From Rhynchopus euleeides (taxonomy: Eukaryota; Euglenozoa; Diplonemea; Diplonemida; Diplonemidae): a stretch of DNA of 64,000 bases. The notes beneath the pieces were generated by a model, which searched no databases, was not told where the DNA came from, and was given only the letters and a program-made list of their open reading frames with translations. The stretch lies in the NCBI GenBank assembly GCA_963210315.1, contig OY723238.1, positions 1,612,001 through 1,676,000 on the forward strand, given 5' to 3'. Positions 21,226 to 30,757 of the stretch are shown one piece after another. Position 1 is the stretch's first letter; every line of letters begins with the position of its first letter. A program made the translations under genes and the position numbers.

Positions 21226-24006
21226 TCAGCCCACCCACGCAAACCCACCAGGCCGCACGTCGACCCCCTCCGTCACATACGGAGTTCTGTCGGACCCGCG
21301 GCACAGACGGCGAGACAGCTCGTCCGCGGGCATCCGATCCGTCGACATCCACACACTGAACACACAGGCACCAACCCCGTCCAAGCGGTCGAACAACCGC
21401 CGCAGGACCCCATTCCCAACCCGAAGAGCGCAGTGCCCTTTGCCCAACACCGCCGTGACGGCGGCGTTGTCCCCAACAACCAGAATACGCCGGGCGCCGC
21501 GTGATACCGCGGCCGCCACGCCCCAAGCCATCGCTCCACGATCCCGGCTTGCGTGGAAGACAGGGAAGTGTTCAGGATGAAGCTCTTTATGGTTTATCGC
21601 AAGGAACATGCAGTTGTCAGCCCGTTCCGCACTCAAGACGGCACGGTGTTTCGAGATGACTGAAGAGAGGCGCTTGAAGTGCCTCTCCACGGTCGCCTCA
21701 GAGTGTGCACTCTTGGCGAGGGCACGGGCAAACATGTTTAAGTTCGTAAAGTCATCGTTCTCATACCCTTCCCCCCAAAAGCCCATGAACGTGTGCTTGT
21801 CACTGTACCCCCGGAAAAAAAACTCTCCCATCTCTTTCTTCAGAAGGTCACGGAGTTCTGTGTCGCTAATGTCATTCGTGTTTGTCCGCATGCGTGTGTA
21901 GGGGAAAAGGTAGTTCATGACGAGTTTCACCCCCTCCTCCCGCTCTTCCTTCGCCAGGAGGCGGTGGTTCATGGTTGGGTCAAGGAATTTAAAAAGTTCG
22001 ACCCCGTCAAAGGAAAGGTGTTTTGCGGTCCTCGTCTCGATAGCATCGATGAAAACTCGCGCCTTCTCCAGTGTGCTGCCCGTGAACCCCTTTTCTTCAA
22101 TGACCCTCGTCACCTCAGGGATGAGGCTGCTGATTCCCTGGACAAAGTCGATGAACGATGAACGGGCGCTTTGCAGTCTGTCCGTCAGGACTGCGATGGG
22201 CTTGGATAAACTTAAAAACAATGTTGTCTCATCCCAAAATCTGCTGTCATCCCTGTCGACCGTCATCAAAAAGGGCCGCAGCTGCTCCAGACGTAGGGCA
22301 CAGTCATACAGACTGTTCCACCGGACATTCGTTGGGCGGATGACAGAGAGCTTTTTCCCCGCACCCTGGTTGGCGCGGAGCACGGTGTACTCGTCGGTCT
22401 TGGATGACCCGTACCTTTTAACCAGGTCGATAATTTTACCCCTCCATGCACGCATCCCGGGCACCTTCTGCACCATGTCCCCGAGGATGAGCTGGAGACT
22501 GTGCACTGAGCACCGATAGCTCAGTATGCCCCAGTCTGCGAGCTCTTTCCTGGTGTCCTCGAGGATGCTGTCGATTATGGCTTCGAAGGAGTCAGAGGCA
22601 GAAGAGTCTGCGGCACTGGGTGCCGCAGACTCTTCTTCTTCCATGACATCCTCTTCTTCGAAGTCCTCTGTGACAGCACCCTCGAGATCGACCTCCAGCT
22701 CCCTCACCTTTCTGAGAGCCTTCTGCATCGTTGCAGCGTTGTCTGCGACAACGCTGAACACCCTGATGTGCTCCTGGGCCAACTCCTTGATTGTGGCCTC
22801 CAGCACCTCCACCACAAATTTTGCGTCACATTTTCCCTGCACCTCAACATTTTTGAGGTAGTAGCAGGCTTTGCCATCGGAGATGGCAAAGCCTAAAAAT
22901 CCCCGCCGCACGACGGTGGCTCCGTCGACCATGAGGAAGACGTCCCGCCCACGGAGACGCCTGTACATCTCCTGGCGGGTCACCTCGGCAAGGTCGTCGA
23001 TCCGTGTTGCAATTTTTTCGTGGAAAAAATTCTTCCCCTTGACGAGGCCCTTGTTGAAAAAAATGTTCCGGAAAACGGTGTTGCCTGTACCGTATGAAAA
23101 TGGCAAGTTGCATTCGGCAAATCCGAATGCAACTGTGTCCTCGTATGTCGTGAACCCGTATTGGCAGCCGTCCCCCTCTGGAGGAGGAGCAGCATTCGAC
23201 CCCCCCACAGATGGCTGTTTTGGCTGTGTTGAAGAGAGTGAAGGGGGTGCTTCTGCCGTCTTGATGAGTGACGGGTGCACTCTTGTAAAGTGGCGGTCAA
23301 CATTCCACCGTCGGCTCTTCCCGTTTTTGAACGTCTGCCCACAGTCCTCAACATTGCAAACCCACTCATCGTCCCCCTTACTTACATGTCGCATGTGGTC
23401 TGGTTCCTTCATCTTCCTGCCACGAACAGTGGCGGTTTCTTTTTTACCTTTCTTCTCCCCTCCTCCCCGGCCCTTGTCCTTGCCCTTCTCCTTCCCTTTC
23501 CCTCGGCTCCCTCCCTTACCCCCCTTCGATTTTTTAGGAGGCGGGTCGCTCTCGCTCGAATCGCTGCTCGCGGCATCATCTTCCACGTCGTCATTCTCAT
23601 CGCTGTCCTCCTCATCGCTGCTGGGGACCTCAGGCTGGCTCGGCTGGCTTGGCTGGCTCGGCTTCTCCTCCCGCTTCCTCTTCTCTCTCTGCGACGCGCG
23701 CGGGTTCTGCGACGGCTGGAGCACCACGCCGGGGAGAAGGCGCAAGTCCAGCGTCGTCCCGAAGCCAGGATCCATGGGCAGGGGCAAGGAGTGCTTTGCT
23801 ACAGTGTAGCGCACATCCACCTTCTTCCCAGGCTTCGAGACAAGCTGCCCCCTCCACGTGCGCAGGTTGCCGTCCATGTCCTTCCACTCGTGGATGAAGT
23901 GAGCATTCTCTGCCAACCCCTCCGTGAACTGCGACACGCGCTTCACAGTCCAGGCGATCCTCTTCTCATCCTTCTCCTTGCCGCGCTTCATCGTTTCTGC
24001 ATCCAC
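21226..24006 (-). CDS. hAT transposase with BED-type finger and RNase H-like tail
   Basis: 926 residues on the minus strand, uninterrupted. After a basic/acidic low-complexity region (~100-190) comes a BED-like C2H2 finger (CNVEDC ... HFTRVH, ~215-245). The core shows hAT hallmarks in order: FLMVDGATVVRRGFLGF (first catalytic Asp region), VVADNAATMQKAL (second Asp), an acidic insertion, YRCSVHSLQLILGDMV, TNVRWNSLYDC, and the C-terminal dimerisation segment SEATVERHFKRLSSVISKHR...LSAERADNCMFL (~770-810). Catalysis would be cut-and-paste transposition. Residues ~813-926 do not belong to hAT and look like the end of a retroelement RNase H. No clear hAT terminal repeats or 8-bp duplications were found around it. 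Confidence 0.9.
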   Translation of the reverse strand: MDAETMKRGKEKDEKRIAWTVKRVSQFTEGLAENAHFIHEWKDMDGNLRTWRGQLVSKPGKKVDVRYTVAKHSLPLPMDPGFGTTLDLRLLPGVVLQPSQNPRASQREKRKREEKPSQPSQPSQPEVPSSDEEDSDENDDVEDDAASSDSSESDPPPKKSKGGKGGSRGKGKEKGKDKGRGGGEKKGKKETATVRGRKMKEPDHMRHVSKGDDEWVCNVEDCGQTFKNGKSRRWNVDRHFTRVHPSLIKTAEAPPSLSSTQPKQPSVGGSNAAPPPEGDGCQYGFTTYEDTVAFGFAECNLPFSYGTGNTVFRNIFFNKGLVKGKNFFHEKIATRIDDLAEVTRQEMYRRLRGRDVFLMVDGATVVRRGFLGFAISDGKACYYLKNVEVQGKCDAKFVVEVLEATIKELAQEHIRVFSVVADNAATMQKALRKVRELEVDLEGAVTEDFEEEDVMEEEESAAPSAADSSASDSFEAIIDSILEDTRKELADWGILSYRCSVHSLQLILGDMVQKVPGMRAWRGKIIDLVKRYGSSKTDEYTVLRANQGAGKKLSVIRPTNVRWNSLYDCALRLEQLRPFLMTVDRDDSRFWDETTLFLSLSKPIAVLTDRLQSARSSFIDFVQGISSLIPEVTRVIEEKGFTGSTLEKARVFIDAIETRTAKHLSFDGVELFKFLDPTMNHRLLAKEEREEGVKLVMNYLFPYTRMRTNTNDISDTELRDLLKKEMGEFFFRGYSDKHTFMGFWGEGYENDDFTNLNMFARALAKSAHSEATVERHFKRLSSVISKHRAVLSAERADNCMFLAINHKELHPEHFPVFHASRDRGAMAWGVAAAVSRGARRILVVGDNAAVTAVLGKGHCALRVGNGVLRRLFDRLDGVGACVFSVWMSTDRMPADELSRRLCRGSDRTPYVTEGVDVRPGGFAWVG
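21229..21570 (-). mobile_element. Retroelement RNase H-like fragment (fossil) fused to hAT frame
   Basis: About 114 residues with ILVVGDNAAVTAVL and, near the end, DRMPADELSR. This pairing of an internal DNxAA motif with a terminal ADxLSR motif is typical of RNase H of DIRS-like and Ty3-like retroelements. Only a fragment is present, with no other parts of such an element next to it. The family assignment is tentative. Confidence 0.6.
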
Positions 24007-24343
24007 GGAAAGATCCTGTTCGGGAGGAAAGTATGATGAGATAAAGCGAGTGATTTATGACGTTACTAATGTCACATTCTCCTACACGGTGAATGAAATA
24101 AGACAGAAATGCTTTCCGACAGAGTGCCGTACGCCATTCCTGTGTATAACTCGTAATACTAATAGCCAGATATCGATGAGAAATTGAATATCAGTGCATG
24201 AAAACCCAAGGTTTGATTCAAGATGACCAAGACAAATACTTGCCGAAAATGAAAATGTCAAAGTCATTTCAAAAAGGGTAGAGTCTGGGCTGACTCTCTT
24301 CAATTGAATTACAAGTTCAAACAGAAACTTAAAAAGACCTGTA
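24007..24343. other. Upstream flank of the transposase gene
   Basis: A+T-richer than the rest of the window and without a gene. It may hold the promoter and the lost 5' terminus of the hAT element; no terminal inverted repeat could be matched to the other side. Confidence 0.4.
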
Positions 24344-24871
24344 TCGGATCTTTGCAAAGTGAGTCTCAAGACAGAAATCTGGTATAGCCTGTATTTCCCT
24401 AAATAGGATCAAGACAGAAATCCAGTATGGCCTGTGTCGACTATCCTCAAGACAGAAATCTGGTATGGCCTGTGTTTCCCTAAATAGGATCAAGACAGAA
24501 ATCCAGTATAGCCTGTGTCGGATCTTTGCAAAGTGAGTCTCAAGACAGAAATCTGGTATGGCCTGTGTTTCCCTAAATAGGATCAAGACAGAAATCCAGT
24601 ATGGCCTGTGTCGACTATCCTCAAGACAGAAATCTGGTATGGCCTGTGTTTCCCTAAATAGGATCAAGACAGAAATCCAGTATAGCCTGTGTCGGATCTT
24701 TGCAAAGTGAGTCTCAAGACAGAAATCTGGTATAGCCTGTGTTTCCCTAAATAGGATCAAGACAGAAATCCAGTATGGCCTGTGTCGACTATCCTCAAGA
24801 CAGAAATCTGGTATGGCCTGTGTTTCCCTAATTAGGATCAAGACAGAAATCCAGTATAGCCTGTGTCGGAT
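24344..24871 (+). repeat. Tandem repeat with 174-bp higher-order unit
   Basis: Units all start CAAGACAGAAATC(T/C)(G/A)GTAT(G/A)GCC and differ in their ends: A ends TTTCCCTAAATAGGAT (~43 bp), B ends GTCGACTATCCT (~38 bp), C ends CGGATCTTTGCAAAGTGAG (~50 bp). They follow the order A-B-A-C, and the C ends recur exactly 174 bp apart (about 24345, 24519, 24693). About three higher-order units are present. Confidence 0.95.
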
Positions 24872-24929
24872 TTTGAAATGGAATGCCGACAGTTTAACGT
24901 CATGTCGAGGACATCGTCACAGAAATGAA

Positions 24930-25270
24930 GGGGTGGGCTGAGTTTCGGGATTTTTTTTCGGATTTCTGGGCCCGCACCCCAAATTTTTTTTTGGCCGATT
25001 TTTTTTGGATTTTGGGCCCGCACCAGTGTTTAAGATACTGTTATGAAAAACGGGGCTTAGCCCCGGTTTTGGAGATTTTGCCCCGAAAAACCGGGGGTGC
25101 CTCTTTTTTTTTTTTCACCGGAATTTTTCTGAGATTCTGTCCGGGTACTATTCCAGGGTGCTTTTTGGCCAGAGGAGGCCGGGGCCAAGAGCACAGTGCC
25201 CTGCCCCAGGCGTTAGCCCGATGAACCTGTTGAGCACAAGGTGCACGTTGACTACATGCGGCGTGCGACT
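24930..25270. repeat. T-rich repeat region with GCACCCCAATTTTTTT words
   Basis: Words such as CCCGCACCCCAAATTTTTTTT and TTGGCCG(G)ATTTTTTTTGG recur here and at about 25660-25750 in a loose ~40-bp rhythm. A GGGGCTTAGCCCC palindrome lies at about 25053. No gene. Confidence 0.6.
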
Positions 25271-25285
25271 ATGGAGCAGAATCAG

Positions 25286-25340
25286 CTGTTCACTACCGTG
25301 GCCTCCGGCGGCTGGGGGGCTCCGCCCCCCAGACCCCCCC
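25286..25340 (+). repeat. Hairpin repeat, single copy (h)
   Basis: Palindrome at 25312-25332 with the usual TTCACTACCGTGGCCTCCGG lead-in, far from the other copies. Confidence 0.85.
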
Positions 25341-25760
25341 TCTGGCCTGTGCATGTCCAGAACCAAGTCTGCAAGCAGGGCAACCTGCGGTGCTTTCACC
25401 ACCACCACGCTCTCAAGAACGCCTTCCTCATTGACTGACTCCTTCGCGTTGACGCCAAGAAGGAGCGCGCTCCTCTCGGACCTGGCAGCGGCGGCGAAGT
25501 CAGTCACCCGCAGAGGACCCATCCTGCCCATCCCAGTTGAGTGGCGTGGGGTAGGGTGTTGTGGGAAGGGAAGCCCTTCCATTTGGGGAAATGGCTGAAA
25601 TTTTACCCCCGATTACCCCCGGTTTTCGGCGCGCAGCCCGGAACCCTATCTTTTACCCTGGCCCGCACCCCAATTTTTTTTTTGGCCGGATTTTTTTGGA
25701 TTTTGGTCCCACACCCCAATTTTTTTTGGCCGGATTTTTTTTGGGGTTTTTTCCCGTCTT

Positions 25761-26130
25761 CATTTGTTTGATTTTTGGGGCCGCATGGGGGATTCAGGGG
25801 CCAAAAATATCAGTTTTTTTAGGATTTCGTTCGACAATGGACAGTTTCAGACCACTAGAATCCGAGTTTGGGGTCAGAATTTTTTTTGAACACCTTTTGG
25901 GTGGATTTTTGCCTTGTCTGATTTTTCGGCTTTTTCGGCCCAAAACCGTACCAAACCTCATTTGTTTGATTTTTGGGACCGCATGGGGGATTCAGGGGCC
26001 AAAAATATCAGTTTTTTTAGGATTTCGTTCGACAATGGACAGTTTCAGACCACTAGAATCCGAGTTTGGGGTCAGAATTTTTTTGGTCATCTTTTGGGTG
26101 AATTTTGGCTTTCTCGACCAAAAAAAATTC
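25761..26130 (+). repeat. 198-bp direct repeat
   Basis: CATTTGTTTGATTTTTGGG(G/A)CCGCATGGGGGATTC and GACAATGGACAGTTTCAGACC...GAGTTTGGGGTCAGAATTTTTTT occur at 25761 and again at 25959. A diverged inverted relative lies at about 47030-47155, inside the ATAACG element. Confidence 0.85.
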
Positions 26131-26217
26131 TCCCGAAAAAAATCTCCCGAAATGGCCAAAAATTGGCCAAAAACCGTGTTTTGGACCAATTTTTCACCCT
26201 GTGCTCGACATGGTGGG

Positions 26218-26385
26218 TTCCTCCGGAGGCGCCTCCGGAGGCCTCCGGAGGCCTCCACCCGCCTCCGGAGGAACCTCCGGAGGTTCCTCCGGAGGAGGCC
26301 ATTTTAGCTCCTCCGGAGGCCTCCGGAGGCGGAGGCCTCCGGAGGCCGGAGGCCCGGAGGCGCCTCCGGAGGCCCGAGAGCCTTG
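26218..26385. repeat. Dense CCTCCGGAGG palindrome block
   Basis: More than a dozen overlapping CCTCCGGAGG or CTCCGGAG palindromes. The block ends with GGCCCGAGAGCCTTGG, the reverse complement of the start of the block at about 20195. Confidence 0.9.
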
Positions 26386-26766
26386 GGCCCAGGGTCTGGA
26401 CATCACTCCTGGGCTCGGCCCAGGGTCTGGACACCACTCCCTGGCTCGGCCCAGGGTCTGGACATCACTCCTGGGCTCGGCCCAGGGTCTGGACATCACT
26501 CCTGGGCTCGGCCCAGGGTCTGGACACCACTCCCTGGCTCGGCCCAGGGTCTGGACATCACTGCCTGGCTCGGCCCAGGGTCTGGACACCACTCCTGGGC
26601 TCGGCCCAGGGTCTGGACATCACTCCTGGGCTCGGCCCAGGGTCTGGACACCACTCCTGGGCTCGGCCCAGGGTCTGGACATCACTGCCTGGCTCGGAGT
26701 GGTGTCCAGTGCCTGGCCCAGGAGTGGTGTCCAGACCCTGGGCCGAGCCCAGGAGTGATGTCCAGA
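26384..26766 (+). repeat. 31-bp satellite array 2 with inverted end
   Basis: About ten units of the array 1 type (26384-26697), directly abutting two to three units in opposite orientation (GGAGTGGTGTCCAGACCCTG, 26698-26766), so the array ends in a fold-back. Confidence 0.95.
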
Positions 26767-27460
26767 CACTGTCTGGAGGGGAAGCTCCCCGCAGTGAGTG
26801 GTCGGGGGCCGTGGCCACGACCTCGGGCCGATGTCCAGCCGAGCAGAACGTGGCGCCCGGAGTACCGAGTGTTTGCTCCACTCGGCGGGGGTTCGATGCA
26901 GGACCCCTTCCCAGACATCTCCTCAGTGCCTGCATCGATCCCCTCCGTCAGGGATCTTGCTGTGTGTAACATTAGCACAAGACCTAAAGCTGCATCGCGT
27001 ACCCATCCTTCGGAACCGTGCGATGTGCAATATTGTGTTCATGTAGCTAACTCGGAGAGTATCTTAGTGATCCCGCAAGGCTAGCTATATTTGCACCGTC
27101 CAATCAAATCTTGCTCAGCTTCGACTTGGCGCCGAGAGAGTTACGAGCGCTGCCCATAGAATCAGGTGTGCCGGGCGTGTGTGTCAACACACGCAGACTC
27201 CTGCATACAGTAGACGGCCTACAGGCGAGGCGGAGTGTGACCTACTGTTGGGGGTGGTGAACTGGTCTGCGACGTCATCCTCATCCTGCTGGTGTGCGAC
27301 GTCTCCACCTCCTGCGGCGCAGGGGGCCTTGTGATCTGGAGCGCTGGGGCAGCGCGGTGCAACGTCGGAGTGCGGACGGGCCAAGTCCCCCTGCTCCTGT
27401 GCATGCAGCGCAGATTTCTTGTTGCTGCGGTCCAGACAGCGGGCCGAGACCGGATGTGAT
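26767..27460. other. Spacer between satellite arrays 2 and 3
   Basis: No gene or convincing repeat recognised. Confidence 0.5.
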
Positions 27461-28083
27461 GTCGGCCCACCCTCGGGACATCACTGCCTAGCTCGGCCCA
27501 CCCTCTGGACAGGACTGCCTGGCTCGGCCCATTCTCGGGACAGCACTGACTGGCTCGGCCCACCCTCGGGACAGCACTGTCTGGCTCGGCCCACCCTTGG
27601 GACAGCACTGCCTGGCTCGGCCCATTCTCGGGACAGCACTGACTGGCTCGGCCCACCCTCGGGACAGCACTGACTGGCTCGGCCCATTCTCGGGACAGCA
27701 CTGCCTGGCTCGGCCCAGTCTCGGGACAGCACTGCCTGGCTCGGCCCACTCTCGGGACAGCACTGACTGGCTCGGCCCACCCTCGGGACAGCACTGTCTG
27801 GCTCGGCCCAGTCTCGGGACAGCACTGCCTGGCTCGGCCCACTCTCGGGACAGCACTGACTGGCTCGGCCCACCCTTGGGACAGCACTGCCTGGCTCGGC
27901 CCACTCTCGGGACAGCACTGTCTGGCTCGGCCCACCCTTGGGACAGCACTGCCTGGCTCGGCCCATTCTCGGGACAGCACTGTCTGGCTCGGCCCACCCT
28001 TGGGATTGCACTGCCTGGCTCGGCCCATTCTCGGGACAGCACTGCCTGGCTCGGCCCAGTCTCGGGACAACACTGCCTGGCTC
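27461..28083 (+). repeat. 31-bp satellite array 3 (~20 copies, variant family)
   Basis: Unit GGGACAGCACTGCCTGGC + TCGGCCCACCCTC, again exactly 31 bp. It aligns in phase with arrays 1 and 2 (TGGACATCACTGCCTGGC + TCGGCCCAGGGTC), differing at about six positions that are fixed across the whole array. Internal variants include TGACTGG/TGTCTGG/TGCCTGG and CCCACCCT/CCCATTCT/CCCAGTCT. Confidence 0.95.
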
Positions 28084-29473
28084 CGCTTCGTGCCAGCACG
28101 AGCACTCGCCGTTGCTCCTGCATTGCCCCAGGCGGCCAGCTCCCCTCTTGGCCCAGGATGACAGGTTGATCTCAATGTTTACCCGTGACACGGGCCCCGC
28201 CGTGCCTTCTCGTCCTGTGAGGGCTGAACAATGCACAGGGACCGCTCGACATTATTTTTTGGGTCCAAATGCGTGCTCCCAGCTAGGGGCCACCCAACTC
28301 CCCGCCCTTTTTTTTGCCTCCGATTTTGCCCATTTTCGGCCCATTTTGCCCTGCACCAGCCTGCACTTTTTTGCACCGGCTAGCGAAGACCCCCAATGCC
28401 TTTTTTAGCAACGAACTTTTTTGGGACAGAACTTGTACCCGAGGCTAGTTGTGCAGTCTGCTTATTTCCGCTGGTGCCCTTTGTATCACCCTCAGGGACT
28501 GCCAGCGGCGCCGGGTACACGGTACATGAGCTGCGTCCTGCATAACGCCTTGCTCGTCGGCGAGAGCAATCAAATCTGGTTTCCTCTTCTTTTGAGAGAC
28601 TGGCCCGTATATCAACTGTAGATTCCGTCGACCCCCTCAATCCAGTCATTTGTGGCTCCCAATCAGCCTCAAATTTGACAATGCAGACATGCCTGAGGAC
28701 TTCCCGACAATACCGTTGAGCGGAAGTTGGGGCGGGAAGCTGAGACGGGCAAATCTTGCGCTTCTGCTGAGCCCTATTTCTGGCCCACTTCTTGTACACG
28801 TGCCTGCTGTACCAGGTGCCTGTTCCAGTCATCTGCCTCCCATCAGAGGACGCATCTGAGAGACTCTCGTCTTTCGTCCCTGTGCCTCACGCTCACAGGT
28901 GAGCACCACACCCAATATCAAGAAGACGATCAACCATGGAGGCATGGAGAAGGCGCATGACACAGTGAGCTGGACGCCAACAATAGTCACACTGTTCACA
29001 GCACAGCCACAGGGACAAGGTGCCAAGGGGCCAATTTTTTCGCGCGAAGCGCTTTTTTACCCCTTTTTTTTCGCGCGAAATGCGTTTTTTTTTCGCGCGA
29101 AGCGCTTTTTTTTTCGCGCGAAATCCTTTTTTTTCGCGCGAAACCCCTTTTTTTTACGCGCTCGCGCAGGGGTCCGGGGGGTTCGCGCGTAGCAAAAAAG
29201 CTTCGCGCGAAAGGAAACTATGATAAATAGATAGGAGGAAATGCACTGGAATGTATTTTTCGGCAGTGCATCAGAGACCCCTCTGTGTGTGTGCGTGTGT
29301 TTCGTGCGATCGGTAAAACTACTTTTCTCATTTGCCTTTCGTCTGAGCACCGCCATCGCAGGGCACGGCAAGGAAATGCACCCCTCAAACAATCCCAACC
29401 CATCACCCTCTGTAGGAAAAACAAGGATGAACTCGACTTCGGAACAGTCGACGGTTTCGCGACGTTGCTTGGG
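28084..29473. other. Spacer with TTCGCGCGAA palindromes
   Basis: No gene seen. At 29036-29215 six or more TTCGCGCGAA palindromes alternate with 8-9-base T tracts in a ~28-bp rhythm. A similar cluster lies at 18080-18170. Confidence 0.6.
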
Positions 29474-29728
29474 ATGGAGGACCCAGGCGTGCGGCGCTTC
29501 TTCATAGTCTGGCTGTGGGGCTGTGGCATCCTCACTCTTGCAGCGGCTTCCTATAGTTACCACACGGAAGCGTCAGAGGAGAGGGAGAGGCTGAAGTATG
29601 AGCAAAGCCTGTTGTCCGACCAGGAAGAGGAGCAACGGGAGCGGCAGCGTCGGCAGAACGAGAGGCGCGACCAGCATCGCCGTCTGCAAGGGGAGCGGGA
29701 AGATGCGATGCGGCAGCTGTTGAAGTGA
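29474..29728 (+). CDS. Small one-pass membrane protein (PET117-like layout)
   Basis: 84 residues from ATG 29474. A short basic N-terminus (MEDPGVRRFF) precedes a single hydrophobic segment (IVWLWGCGILTLAAASYSY, ~11-29). Then comes a highly charged helix (EERERLKYEQSLLSDQEEEQRERQRR). Size and layout resemble the mitochondrial cytochrome-oxidase assembly factor PET117 (N-terminal membrane helix, a His, then an ERxxLxxG-xxxDxER-type helix), but the match is weak and unproven. The frame is open further upstream to about 29285, so a longer or spliced form is possible. Confidence 0.55.
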   Translation: MEDPGVRRFFIVWLWGCGILTLAAASYSYHTEASEERERLKYEQSLLSDQEEEQRERQRRQNERRDQHRRLQGEREDAMRQLLK

Positions 29729-30253
29729 TAGGCAGGGTTCTTGCCAGGCCTGACGAGGTGCCGTGCAGTTGTTGCTGCCTGTCATCTGTGTCCTCGGCCA
29801 AGTGCAAGCTGGGATTCTCAGAAGAAGCACTGCTTGCGTTGCTCTGTGCCAAGCTGAACAGACCCACTTATCGTCAATCAGGTGTTCATTTGTGTCCAAG
29901 GCAGCTGCCTTACATAGCTCCGCTAGCCCCACCTGGTGTAGGCGGTTGGAGGTAGTTCGACTTCCGGTGAACCGATGCCAGGTTCTAACGACTCACGTTT
30001 GTATTTGTGGCCCAGCTAGAGGGTGTGTGTGTGTGGGAGGCACGGAGCCAGTGCTGCCCAGCGCGGTGAGAACAAGGCAAATAGCCCGTGGCTATCTGTG
30101 TCGGAAAACCAAAGACCTATTTCCACCCCACCCTCCCCTCCCCTCCCCACCATTTGTCTTGTGTGGCTCCGGTGGGCAGACTGTTCCTCTGCCGCGCCAC
30201 CATCTCATACGCCTGCAGGCCTTGACGCTCCTCCTGGACACAACCTTCTCACA

Positions 30254-30757
30254 ATGATGCGTGTTTCTCTTCTGCTGGTGGGTGCGGCTGCTGGTGTGCT
30301 TGGAGGTTACTCGTGCCCGAGCTCGGCGGCCTCCATGCACGCGTCGTGCGAGGTGACAGCGACTGTCAACGGGACGTGTGCCGATGCGATGGCGGAGGCT
30401 GAGCTGCGTATCTATGCCAACGGGAACGGGACGTGGACGGACCCCCACAACGGGGGCAACTACAGCCTGACGGCCCTGGACGCTGCACAGCTGGATGGGA
30501 AGCGCATCACCGGAAAGCCGCCCCACTATGAGGACCACTTTACTCTGAAGTTCGCTGCAGCTGGCAACTCGTGCGAGATTACTGCATGCTCTGTGTCGCA
30601 GTCGTCATCGTACCTGGACTACTCGACGAACTACTGCAACGTGCACAACCTGTACTGCGGCGGTGCCAACGGTTGCAAGTACATCAAGTACAACTTTGGC
30701 TACACTGAGAGTTTCGGCAAGTGCAGGCAGCACGAGACCTCTGACTGCATCGCATAA
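30254..30757 (+). CDS. Secreted cysteine-rich protein
   Basis: 167 residues from ATG 30254 (a second ATG follows at once). Residues 1-18 are a good signal peptide (MMRVSLLLVGAAAGVLGG). The mature part holds about ten cysteines in a regular order: C-EVTATVNGTC, SCEITACSVSQ, NYCNVHNLYC, NGCKY, GKC, SDC. It also has four N-glycosylation sequons (NGT, NGT, NYS and none later). The segment YEDHFTLKF...CSVSQ-SS--DYSTNYCN--LYC has the look of a conserved family of small secreted proteins in protists, for which I have no name. Probably disulfide-bonded and extracellular. Confidence 0.8.
   Translation: MMRVSLLLVGAAAGVLGGYSCPSSAASMHASCEVTATVNGTCADAMAEAELRIYANGNGTWTDPHNGGNYSLTALDAAQLDGKRITGKPPHYEDHFTLKFAAAGNSCEITACSVSQSSSYLDYSTNYCNVHNLYCGGANGCKYIKYNFGYTESFGKCRQHETSDCIA

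Noticed and set aside
22871-23809. Plus-strand frame opposite the transposase
   Set aside because: Shadow of the hAT gene; no independent motif.
21226-24006. A complete hAT element with terminal repeats
   Set aside because: The transposase is clear, but no matching CAGGG-type ends or 8-bp duplication could be paired on both sides.
24344-24871. CRISPR-like repeat-spacer pattern
   Set aside because: The 'spacers' are just three recurring end types of a higher-order tandem repeat.
25914-26969. 351-residue frame
   Set aside because: Runs through the 198-bp repeat, palindrome block and satellite array 2; composition is that of the repeats.
18634-28083. CRISPR array
   Set aside because: Units are contiguous with no unique spacers, the genome is eukaryotic and no cas genes are present.
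27219-28236. Minus-strand repeat proteins over array 3
   Set aside because: Same cause: stop-free 31-bp unit read in several frames.
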